Source of the DNA: a bacterium | GTDB lineage: Bacteria; Patescibacteriota; Minisyncoccia; UBA6257; Colwellbacteraceae | Direction of reading: 5' to 3' | NCBI GenBank assembly: GCA_021839365.1 | Contig: JAKCBB010000005.1 | Location: 1 to 28,942, forward strand | Length of the DNA stretch: 28,942 nucleotides | In this document: piece by piece, positions 7,976-14,027 of the stretch | How positions within the stretch are numbered: the stretch's first letter is position 1 | Layout of the letters: every line of letters begins with the position of its first letter | Program-made: the position numbers and the translations under genes | Notes under the pieces: generated by a model | Seen by the model: only the letters and a program-made list of their open reading frames with translations | What the model was told of the DNA's origin: nothing | The model's database searches: none

Positions 7976-8577
7976 GGCTTAGCGCCTCCAGCGGCAGCTC
8001 TGCTGCCGGTAATCTTCTTCCAGAAACGGTATAAGGCTTCTCCGGCAAACTCCCCGACAACTTCCAGTTCGAGGAAGTTAAGAGGAGTAAACCGGAACCC
8101 CGGCTTGCTTGAGTTTGGCGAAGAAGGCGAGCTTCCGCCACCAGCCGAAGCCGGGGTCGACTGGACGGGAACCATGGATTCCACGTTCTCCTTCTCGGTT
8201 AGCGCGCGATGGGCACGAGCCCAGCCGCGGCCCACCTCTTCCGCGAACTCTATCACCAGCTGGACACAGAGCATGACCGTGAAGAAAACCCACGCTCCCC
8301 ACATCCAGTGCCAGAAAGCCGTAGACAGGGAACCGTGAAACGCCGTGGTATCCGGAACGTGGACCCGGCCGTTTGGTTTCCAGCGAATCTGTCGGTACTG
8401 CTCCAGCGTGGAGCTATAGGGATTGCCTTTGCCGCTTGAGAGCAACCCTCTAAGCCCGCGGCCGAAAAGCATGATGGTCATCTGAACCCAAATGACCAAA
8501 GACGTCCATAACCTGACGTGTCTGCTGACGATGAGGCCTTCAACCCAATCGGCCACTGCCTCACGAAGGCGTTCCAT
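7972..8577 (-). CDS. Two-helix membrane protein, unknown function
   Basis: A 201-residue protein, not recognised. ATG at 8577 is preceded on the coding strand by AGGGGG about 8 nt away. Two hydrophobic segments (about 25-46 and 88-112; WHWMWGAWVFFTVMLCVQLVI) flank a polar region rich in W, R and Y. After the second helix come an acidic/basic amphipathic stretch, a Ser/Pro/Gly-rich linker (about 138-160) and a final segment, LNFLELEVVGEFAGEALYRFW. It overlaps the upstream gene by 17 nt and the downstream gene by 4 nt, giving a tightly packed operon. The linker plus terminal helix might contact a partner, but that is speculation. Confidence 0.7.
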   Translation of the reverse strand: MERLREAVADWVEGLIVSRHVRLWTSLVIWVQMTIMLFGRGLRGLLSSGKGNPYSSTLEQYRQIRWKPNGRVHVPDTTAFHGSLSTAFWHWMWGAWVFFTVMLCVQLVIEFAEEVGRGWARAHRALTEKENVESMVPVQSTPASAGGGSSPSSPNSSKPGFRFTPLNFLELEVVGEFAGEALYRFWKKITGSRAAAGGAKP

Positions 8578-9013
8578 TCTTCATCCCCCTTCTCATTCCT
8601 ATCGCCACAGCGTCCAAGAGGCTCCTTGGTTTCTCCTTGGGCGCGTCGGCGTTGTGCTTCTGCTCTCGGCTCGCTCCGGACAAGGTAAGTCGGGCGGGGT
8701 TCTTCGGGTCAATCAGTCCCATGATTTGTATCTTAATCGCGAGTTCCTTGTCGTAGAACTCCGCGAGAGATACAACCAGCTCTCCCGATTCATCGGTGGT
8801 ACGCTTCGGGGCGTTATCGATGCTTGTCGAGTCGAACCTTCCATCTTCTCCTAAGAACCCTCCGTCTCTGTCGTTGACTATAATCACGCGGACGTTTGGT
8901 ACGCCGACACCGTTGGCGTCGGCTACAAAAACAGTGATGGCATATCGCCCATTTCCGCCCAGCGCGGAAATCTCAAATTGCTTCGGGGCCGAGGATCGTG
9001 CGGAATCAGCCAC
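8561..9013 (-). CDS. Ig-like (Big/transthyretin-type) beta-sandwich protein, unknown function
   Basis: A 150-residue protein. GTG at 9013 is chosen because AGGAGT lies 7 nt upstream in a leader with its own promoter. Residues about 12-105 show alternating strands typical of an Ig-like or carboxypeptidase-regulatory-like sandwich: YAITVFVADANGVGVPNVRV, a loop with GGFLGEDGRF, then TTDESGELVVSLAEF and LAIKIQIMGLID. The C-terminus is basic and low in structure. There is no signal peptide or membrane helix, so it is cytoplasmic or exported by an unseen route. First gene of the 6956-9013 operon. Fold call moderate, function unknown. Confidence 0.65.
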   Translation of the reverse strand: MADSARSSAPKQFEISALGGNGRYAITVFVADANGVGVPNVRVIIVNDRDGGFLGEDGRFDSTSIDNAPKRTTDESGELVVSLAEFYDKELAIKIQIMGLIDPKNPARLTLSGASREQKHNADAPKEKPRSLLDAVAIGMRRGMKNGTPS

Positions 9014-9060
9014 TTAAATCACTCCTTTATTCGGATGTGCAATGCTCAAAAACTGACTTA

Positions 9061-9089
9061 AATAAAGCACATTTTTACATTTTTGTCAA
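9061..9089 (-). promoter_or_regulatory. Promoter of the 6956-9013 operon
   Basis: On the minus strand: TTGACA (9084-9089), 17 bp, TTTATT (9061-9066). The leader is about 40 nt and contains AGGAGT before the GTG at 9013. Confidence 0.7.
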
Positions 9090-9124
9090 GAGGGCGTATG
9101 CTTTAAAAGCCTGGTTTTTACTAT

Positions 9125-9145
9125 GCTCTCGTGGCGGAATCGGCA
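9125..9145 (+). pseudogene. Possible tRNA-Leu 5' fragment
   Basis: GCTCTCGTGGCGGAATCGGC (plus the next A) looks like the acceptor strand and D-arm start of a bacterial tRNA-Leu. It is then interrupted by a GC-rich inverted-repeat stretch (about 9146-9182, containing CGCCAAAGCTATGGCG). No matching anticodon arm or 3' half follows. It lies 40 bp before an intact tRNA-Leu. Could be chance similarity. Confidence 0.35.
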
Positions 9146-9185
9146 TGCCGGCTTTCGCCAAAGCTATGGCGCGGCGGGCGCGCAT

Positions 9186-9270
9186 GGGTAGGTGATGAAA
9201 TTGGCAAACATGTATGGTTTAGGGCCATATGCCGAAAGGCTTGCGGGTTCAAGTCCCGCCCTACCCACCA
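9186..9270 (+). tRNA. tRNA-Leu (anticodon UAG)
   Basis: Class II tRNA. Acceptor GGGTAGG pairs with CCTACCC; anticodon stem TATGG/CCATA has loop TTTAGGG (anticodon TAG); a long variable arm (GCCGAAAGGC) follows; T-arm GCGGG-TTCAAGT-CCCGC. Discriminator A and CCA are encoded, unlike most tRNAs in this window. Confidence 0.95.
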
Positions 9271-9322
9271 ACAAATGCTTAGTCCCGGTTAGTCTCGGGT
9301 TCTGCGTGAAATTTATCCACAC

Positions 9323-9350
9323 TTGCGCGCGGTCAGGAGAGTGGTACTAT
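9323..9350 (+). promoter_or_regulatory. Possible promoter of the 9412 pilin gene
   Basis: TTGCGC (9323-9328), 16 bp, TACTAT (9345-9350) with an extended -10 (TGG before it). The leader is about 55 nt. The -35 match is weak. Confidence 0.45.
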
Positions 9351-9411
9351 TTATAAAATAATCAAAACATAGAGAAGTCGCTCTATTGCCGTTTATCGTC
9401 GTAAGCCAATC

Positions 9412-9831
9412 ATGGACAAAATAAATCTTCTGGGGTCGAAAGCTAAAACCGCTTTTCTAAGTCTGCCGCTTATAGCTGCGGCCATAGCGAATATCGTTCC
9501 GGCAAGCGCCCAATCTAACGGATTCGCTCAACCGCCCAATGGCGGATCTATTCCGACCTCGCCTATTAATAGCGTTCAGCAGGTCCCGATACTTTTAAAT
9601 ACCCTGCTTAAGTGGGGATATTGGTTCTTTTTCTTCCTCACCGTCGTGTTCGTTTTATGGGCGGCTTTTGGCTATTTGACCGCCGGCGGCGACGAGAAGA
9701 AAGTCGCAGCCGCTAAGAATAAAATTATCTACGCCATTGTCGCCGTTGCTATCGCCTTAATCGCTACCGGAATAAACGCTTTTGCCGCAAGTTTCTTCGG
9801 CTCTGCGGTTCCGTCGTCTGTGGGACAGTAA
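9412..9831 (+). CDS. Type IV secretion pilin-family protein
   Basis: A 139-residue paralogue of the 5064 and 5364 genes. The N-terminal signal peptide (basic start, hydrophobic 14-30) has a likely cleavage after ASA (ANIVPASA-QS), followed by a P/N/S-rich linker and two membrane helices (about 68-92 and 105-128). They are joined by LTAGGDEKKVAAAKNK, the diagnostic turn motif. It stands alone with its own promoter and a strong terminator, in contrast to the operon copies. Likely a surface or secretion-channel pilin subunit; no assembly ATPase is visible. Confidence 0.72.
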   Translation: MDKINLLGSKAKTAFLSLPLIAAAIANIVPASAQSNGFAQPPNGGSIPTSPINSVQQVPILLNTLLKWGYWFFFFLTVVFVLWAAFGYLTAGGDEKKVAAAKNKIIYAIVAVAIALIATGINAFAASFFGSAVPSSVGQ

Positions 9832-9845
9832 TCATAGAAAACGAA

Positions 9846-9875
9846 AAACGCTCTGCGCGACAGAGCGTTTTTTTA
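9846..9875. terminator. Bidirectional terminator between pilin gene and xerC/D
   Basis: 10-bp stem AAACGCTCTG/CAGAGCGTTT (9846-9855, 9861-9870) with loop CGCGA. T-rich tracts follow on both strands, so it can end both the 9412 gene and the minus-strand recombinase, whose stop lies at 9873. Confidence 0.88.
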
Positions 9876-10766
9876 TTTTCTCCTTCTCCCATGGAAAGCC
9901 TGGTGCACATCGCGCAATTCCTTGTTGGTAATATGCGTATAGATCTGCGTGGTGGAGATATTGCTGTGTCCCAAAAGCTCCTGGACAGAGCGGAGATCCG
10001 CTCCGTTCAGCAATAAATCAGTGGCAAACTGGTGCCGCAGCTGGTGCGGGGTTATGTGGCGCGGTATCCCGACGCTTCGGGCATACCCGTCGACCAAACG
10101 TTCGACGGTTCGGGGGATAATTCTGCCCAGAACTTTTGGTTTTTTGCCGTTGCTGAAGCTCACAAACAGCGCCGGCTCCATGTCCGTCCTCTTTGGCAGG
10201 TATTCTTTTAACGCTTTCTTTGCGCTTTCGGAAAGAAATACAACGCGCAGTTTTTCTCCTTTCCCGCGCACGGTGAATTCCCCGCGCTCCATGTTTATAT
10301 CTTTGTTAAGCGCGCAAAGTTCCGAGACGCGCAAGCCCGTGGAAAACAGGACTTCCAGTATCGCTTTGTCGCGCAATCCTTTTATATTGCCCGTTTTAGG
10401 CGCCGCGAGGAGCATTTCTAAATCGGAATATTCCAACGTTCGTATCTGTCTTTCGGGAACTTTGGGCAGCTCTACCCTGTCGGGCGCGACCGACTCAAAA
10501 CCTCTTTTGGCCAGAAATTTCAAGAAATTGCGGATGGCGATTATAAAATACGCTTGGGTAGATTTTTTGAGATTTTCCGAGCGGGACATTTTTAACCTGA
10601 ACTCCCTTATTTTCTCCTCGGTTATGCCGTTCACCGAGCCTATATCCTCGTTTTCAATGAATTTTCTCAGGCACCGCTCATAACTCGCCCTCGTCCGCGG
10701 AGACCGGTTTTTCTCTATTTCCAAATAGTCCAGGTATTCTTTTAGCGCGCTTTCTATGGAAAGCAT
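9873..10766 (-). CDS. Tyrosine recombinase, XerC/XerD type
   Basis: A 297-residue recombinase of canonical Xer length, expected to resolve chromosome dimers at dif. The N-terminal SAM-like domain (1-95) precedes the catalytic domain with a complete active site: Arg146 (STGLRVSEL), Lys169 (RGKGEK), His241 and Arg244 (HQLRHQFA), His267 (LLGHSNIST) and Tyr276 (TQIYTH). The frame is open 40 codons further upstream, but TATAAT at 10773-10778 ends exactly 6 bases before ATG 10766. Transcription should therefore begin at this ATG and the mRNA is leaderless. Housekeeping Xer rather than an element integrase is inferred from its length and core-gene neighbours; XerC and XerD cannot be told apart here. 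Confidence 0.9.
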   Translation of the reverse strand: MLSIESALKEYLDYLEIEKNRSPRTRASYERCLRKFIENEDIGSVNGITEEKIREFRLKMSRSENLKKSTQAYFIIAIRNFLKFLAKRGFESVAPDRVELPKVPERQIRTLEYSDLEMLLAAPKTGNIKGLRDKAILEVLFSTGLRVSELCALNKDINMERGEFTVRGKGEKLRVVFLSESAKKALKEYLPKRTDMEPALFVSFSNGKKPKVLGRIIPRTVERLVDGYARSVGIPRHITPHQLRHQFATDLLLNGADLRSVQELLGHSNISTTQIYTHITNKELRDVHQAFHGRRRK

Positions 10767-10772
10767 GGGTAT

Positions 10773-10778
10773 ATTATA
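10773..10778 (-). promoter_or_regulatory. -10 box giving a leaderless xerC/D mRNA
   Basis: TATAAT on minus, six bases (ATACCC) before the ATG. The -35 position (CTTTCC at 17 bp) is poor. Confidence 0.55.
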
Positions 10779-10812
10779 CGACACTCCGCTACTATGGAAA
10801 GTCAAAACCGTA

Positions 10813-10855
10813 AACCAAAATATAAAAATTGCGTAGCTAGTTTTATATTTTGGTT
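10813..10855 (+). other. Terminator-like palindrome between divergent genes
   Basis: 15-bp perfect AT-rich stem (10813-10827, 10841-10855) with a 13-nt loop, followed on plus by TTTTTTC. It lies between xerC/D (minus) and the rpsO promoter (plus), so no plus-strand gene needs termination here. Its loop shares TTGCGTA with the pnp terminator loop. Confidence 0.7.
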
Positions 10856-10879
10856 TTTTCTTAGTTTTTACGGCCCTTT

Positions 10880-10908
10880 TTGACACCCGGGCCGGTTTCT
10901 GATATTAT
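10880..10908 (+). promoter_or_regulatory. Strong promoter of rpsO-NYN
   Basis: Consensus TTGACA (10880-10885), 17 bp, TATTAT (10903-10908). Predicted +1 is about 10915, roughly 9 nt before ATG 10924. An in-frame TTG at 10909 lies upstream of +1 and so cannot be the start. Confidence 0.85.
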
Positions 10909-10923
10909 TTGACCCATACAGAT

Positions 10924-11190
10924 ATGTTATCCTCTCGCGTAAAAAAGAAAGTTATAGGCGATATTCAGAAGCACGACACCGATACCGGTTCAGCCGAGGT
11001 ACAGGTAGCTTTGGTCTCTCGCGAGATAGACGAGCTTGCAACTCATTTGAAGCATCACCCCAAGGACGAGAGTTCGCGCCGCGGGCTTTTAAAGATGGTC
11101 AGTAAAAGGCGCAAGCTTCTAAATTATTTAGCCGCAACTTCTCCAGCTAACTATCAAAAAATTATCAAAAAACTTGGACTGAAGAAATAA
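10924..11190 (+). CDS. rpsO: 30S ribosomal protein S15
   Basis: An 88-residue S15, the usual family length, which binds 16S rRNA early in small-subunit assembly. Recognisable segments: the DTGSAEVQVALVSREIDELATHL signature, HHPKDESSRRGLLKMVSKRRKLLNYL, and a C-terminal KKLGLKK tail. ATG 10924 is preferred over an in-frame TTG at 10909 because of the promoter position. The stop overlaps the next ATG by one base (TAATG), so the NYN gene is translationally coupled. rpsO beside pnp is a widespread bacterial arrangement; here a nuclease gene sits between them. Confidence 0.97.
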   Translation: MLSSRVKKKVIGDIQKHDTDTGSAEVQVALVSREIDELATHLKHHPKDESSRRGLLKMVSKRRKLLNYLAATSPANYQKIIKKLGLKK

Positions 11191-11732
11191 TGTCCGAAAT
11201 AGAATACAAAGGACAGCGGGTCTGCGTCTTTATAGATATACAAAATCTTTACCATTCGGCGAAGAATCTCTACGGAGGCCGCGTCAATTATAAGGTGTTA
11301 ATGGAAAGCGTTCTCGGAGATCGCCGGCTTGTGCGCGCTCTGGCTTATGTCGTTAGAAGCGACCCCGCGACCGGAGAGGATACTTTTTTTGAGGCATTGG
11401 AGAAAGACGGTATAGAACTTCGGGTAAAAGACATCCAGGTTTTCTCGAGCGGCGCGAAAAAAGCGGACTGGGACGTGGGGATGGCGGTTGACGCCATCCG
11501 CATGGCTGACCTGGCCGACGTGATAGTGCTTGTGACCGGAGACGGAGACTTCGTTCCGCTTGTCGAATATCTTAAATGGGGATTCGGCAGGAGCGTCGAG
11601 GTTGCCGCATTCGGCCGCACCGCTTCCGCGAGATTAGAGGAGGAAGCAGACAGATTTTATGACCTGGAAGAAGTTGACGGCCTGGTTTTCCGTTCTTCTC
11701 GCAGCAGAAAAGCTGTTAGAGCCCAGGCTTAA
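11190..11732 (+). CDS. NYN-domain (LabA/DUF88-type) putative RNase
   Basis: A 180-residue PIN-like NYN-domain protein. Acidic residues expected to bind metal are visible: Asp16 and Asn19 in VCVFIDIQNL, the Asp cluster in KKADWDVGMAVDAI (about 91-104), and TGDGDFVPLVEYL (about 114-126). A Rossmann-like strand follows (VEVAAFG), and the tail is basic (SSRSRKAVRAQA). Family members are presumed RNases acting on structured or ribosome-linked RNA. It is coupled to rpsO by a one-base overlap and followed by a terminator and then pnp, so an RNA-processing role fits the context. Substrate unknown. Confidence 0.85.
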   Translation: MSEIEYKGQRVCVFIDIQNLYHSAKNLYGGRVNYKVLMESVLGDRRLVRALAYVVRSDPATGEDTFFEALEKDGIELRVKDIQVFSSGAKKADWDVGMAVDAIRMADLADVIVLVTGDGDFVPLVEYLKWGFGRSVEVAAFGRTASARLEEEADRFYDLEEVDGLVFRSSRSRKAVRAQA

Positions 11733-11757
11733 AAGAGGCCCTGCCTCTTTCTTGCCT
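11731..11757 (+). terminator. Terminator after rpsO-NYN
   Basis: 7-bp stem AAGAGGC/GCCTCTT (11733-11739, 11743-11749) with loop CCT, followed by a pyrimidine tract, directly before the pnp promoter. Probably partial. Confidence 0.6.
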
Positions 11758-11760
11758 TCT

Positions 11761-11788
11761 TTGATTTTTATCTTTTATTCGCTATATT
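11761..11788 (+). promoter_or_regulatory. pnp promoter
   Basis: TTGATT (11761-11766), 16 bp, TATATT (11783-11788). Predicted +1 is about 11795, so the leader is about 3 nt. Confidence 0.6.
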
Positions 11789-11797
11789 AGGTGTGTT

Positions 11798-13897
11798 ATG
11801 GACTTACAGAGAAAACAGTTCAGTGTTGATGTCGCTGGCAGGAGCTTAAAGCTGGAGGTTTCGAAACTGGCGGAGCAGGCCAACGCGGCCGTACTCGCGA
11901 GTTATGGCGGAACCACCGTCTTAGCGACGGCGGTAATGGCCAAAGATGATCGCGATGTGGACTATCTCCCTCTTACGGTTAACTATGAAGAAAAATTTTA
12001 TGCTGGAGGGAAAATTCTTGGCAGCCGTTTTTTGCGCCGCGAGAACAAGCCGTCGGATGAGGCTATACTTTCAGGCAGGCTTATAGACCGCGCTTTACGC
12101 CCGCTTTTCAATCAAAAGATAAGAAGGGAAATACAGGTCGTTGTGACCGTTCTTTCATACGACGGGGAAAACCACCCCGACTTTTTAGGGCTTGTAGCCG
12201 CTTCCACGGCTTTGGCCATCTCGGATATTCCATGGAACGGTCCGATTGCGGGAGTGAGAATATTAAAGAATAAAGACGGTTTCACGATCAATCCTCTCCG
12301 GTCTCAGCTCACGGAAGCGGGCGTCGGGTTCGATACTTTTGTCGCGGGCTTGGACGGAAAGGTAAATATGATAGAACTTGGCGGATCAGACGCCGCAGAA
12401 GATGATGTGGCAAGGGCCTTTGAGGAAGCGTTAAAGCCGATAGCGGATCTTATCGAATTCCAGAAAAAACTCGTTAAAGAAATAGGCAAAGAAAAGGCCG
12501 ACGTCCCTATTTCCGGGCCCGATGAGAAATTGACTGCGGCTGTTTCTGAATACCTTAAAGATAGGCTTGAGGAATCTGTGTACATAAAAGGAAAGCAGGA
12601 GCGCGTTTCTAAAATGGAAACTCTCCGTTCGGAACTGGTTAAGCACATAAGCGGGCTTGGATTTGAAGGAAAAGACTTGGAATATGCTTCCGCTCTTTTC
12701 GATGAGGAAACGGATTTTCTAGTCCATAGAAAAATGCTGGATAACGGCATTCGTCCGGACGGCCGCGCCTACAACGAGCTTAGAGACCTGCATGCGGAGG
12801 TCGGAGTCCTTCCCGTTGTCCACGGCTCGGCGCTTTTTATCCGCGGAAATACGCAAGCCTTGGCGGTTACAACTCTTGCCGCGCCGGGCGCGGAAAAGCT
12901 TTCGGAAACACTTGAAGGGGAAAAGAAAGAAAGATTTTTTTTGCATTACAATTTCCCGCCGTATTCCACGGGTGAGATCGGCGGCTTCAAGGGCCCGGGA
13001 AGAAGGGAGATCGGGCACGGAGCCCTGGCTGAAAAAGCCGTTGCCGCGGTGATCCCCGATAAGAGCGAGTTTCCGTATGTTATCCGCGTGGTCTCGGAAA
13101 TCTTGTCCTCGAACGGATCGAGTTCCATGGCGACGGTTTGCGCCTCGGTTATGTCTCTCATGGAAGCCGGAGTTCCCATTAAAAAGCCCGCGGCCGGAAT
13201 TGCCATGGGTCTTATGAGCGATGACAAAGGGAGATACAAAGTTTTGACCGACATCCAGGGACCGGAGGATCATTACGGAGACATGGACTTTAAAGTTGCC
13301 GGCACGGAAGAAGGAATCAATGCTCTGCAGATGGATGTGAAAATATCCGGTGTGAGCGTTGACGTGCTTAGAGAAGCCATGGCCCAGTCAAAGGAAGCCA
13401 GATTAAAAATCTTGGAAGTAATGAATGGCGCCATCTCAAGCCCGAATAAAGAAACCAAGCCGGGAGTTCCTCAGATAGTAACGCTTACAATCGATCCTGC
13501 GCGCATCGGGGAGGTGATAGGGTCTGGAGGAAAGGTGATTAACGGCATAATAGAGGAAACCGGCGCCTTGTTCATCGACATAGACGATAACGGAGACGTG
13601 TTTATTTCCGCTAAAGAGAAAGCCGCGGCGGATAGGGCGGCGGATGTCATTAAAAACATGCTCCGCGAGTTTGAAATAGGAGAGACTGTCGAGGGAACAG
13701 TCGATAAAATCCTGGACTTCGGCGCGATAGTTGATCTCGGAGGGGGAAAGAGCGGGATGATTCATGTCTCGGAGCTTAAAAACGGATACGTCGAGAAAGT
13801 AACCGATGTTGTAAAAGTAGGCGACCATGTGCGCGCCAAAGTAATTAAATTAGAGAACGGGAAAGTCGGTCTTTCGATAAAACAGCTGAGCGCCTGA
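11798..13897 (+). CDS. pnp: Polyribonucleotide nucleotidyltransferase (PNPase)
   Basis: A 699-residue, full-length phosphorolytic 3'-5' exoribonuclease. Two RNase PH domains (about 1-215 and 300-540; second-domain motifs VHGSALFIRGNTQALAVTTL and SSNGSSSMATVC) flank an alpha-helical linker. A KH domain follows with GEVIGSGGKVINGI (GSGG loop), and an S1 domain at the end carries FGAIVDLGGGKSGMIHVSEL and terminates in KVGLSIKQLSA. All domains expected for PNPase are present. The mRNA is predicted to be nearly leaderless. There is thus none of the long hairpin leader through which RNase III and PNPase autoregulate pnp in E. coli. Confidence 0.97.
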   Translation: MDLQRKQFSVDVAGRSLKLEVSKLAEQANAAVLASYGGTTVLATAVMAKDDRDVDYLPLTVNYEEKFYAGGKILGSRFLRRENKPSDEAILSGRLIDRALRPLFNQKIRREIQVVVTVLSYDGENHPDFLGLVAASTALAISDIPWNGPIAGVRILKNKDGFTINPLRSQLTEAGVGFDTFVAGLDGKVNMIELGGSDAAEDDVARAFEEALKPIADLIEFQKKLVKEIGKEKADVPISGPDEKLTAAVSEYLKDRLEESVYIKGKQERVSKMETLRSELVKHISGLGFEGKDLEYASALFDEETDFLVHRKMLDNGIRPDGRAYNELRDLHAEVGVLPVVHGSALFIRGNTQALAVTTLAAPGAEKLSETLEGEKKERFFLHYNFPPYSTGEIGGFKGPGRREIGHGALAEKAVAAVIPDKSEFPYVIRVVSEILSSNGSSSMATVCASVMSLMEAGVPIKKPAAGIAMGLMSDDKGRYKVLTDIQGPEDHYGDMDFKVAGTEEGINALQMDVKISGVSVDVLREAMAQSKEARLKILEVMNGAISSPNKETKPGVPQIVTLTIDPARIGEVIGSGGKVINGIIEETGALFIDIDDNGDVFISAKEKAAADRAADVIKNMLREFEIGETVEGTVDKILDFGAIVDLGGGKSGMIHVSELKNGYVEKVTDVVKVGDHVRAKVIKLENGKVGLSIKQLSA

Positions 13898-13917
13898 GTT
13901 TTTAAAATCCCGCTAAC

Positions 13918-13952
13918 CCAAAACCAGTTGTTGCGTAAGTTTTGGTTTTTGA
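13918..13952 (+). terminator. pnp terminator
   Basis: Stem CCAAAAC/GTTTTGG (13918-13924, 13939-13945) with a 14-nt loop containing TTGCGTA, followed by TTTTT. Confidence 0.65.
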
Positions 13953-14015
13953 CTTTTTATTTTCGGGTTTCGATTTTGTGTTGTTATCCACAGTTATCGA
14001 TTGTTTTTTCTGTGG

Positions 14016-14021
14016 TATAAT
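14016..14021 (+). promoter_or_regulatory. Extended -10 giving a leaderless mRNA at 14028
   Basis: TGG-TATAAT (extended -10), then exactly six bases (TTCGGC), then ATG. Predicted +1 is the A of the ATG at 14028. Confidence 0.7.
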
Positions 14022-14027
14022 TTCGGC

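Noticed and set aside
10767..10886. N-terminal extension of the Xer recombinase by 40 codons
   Set aside because: The -10 box lies inside it, the extension has no family similarity, and the shorter form has canonical Xer length.
14001..14027. TTG start nine codons upstream of ATG 14028
   Set aside because: The extension overlaps the TATAAT box; transcription is predicted to begin at the ATG.
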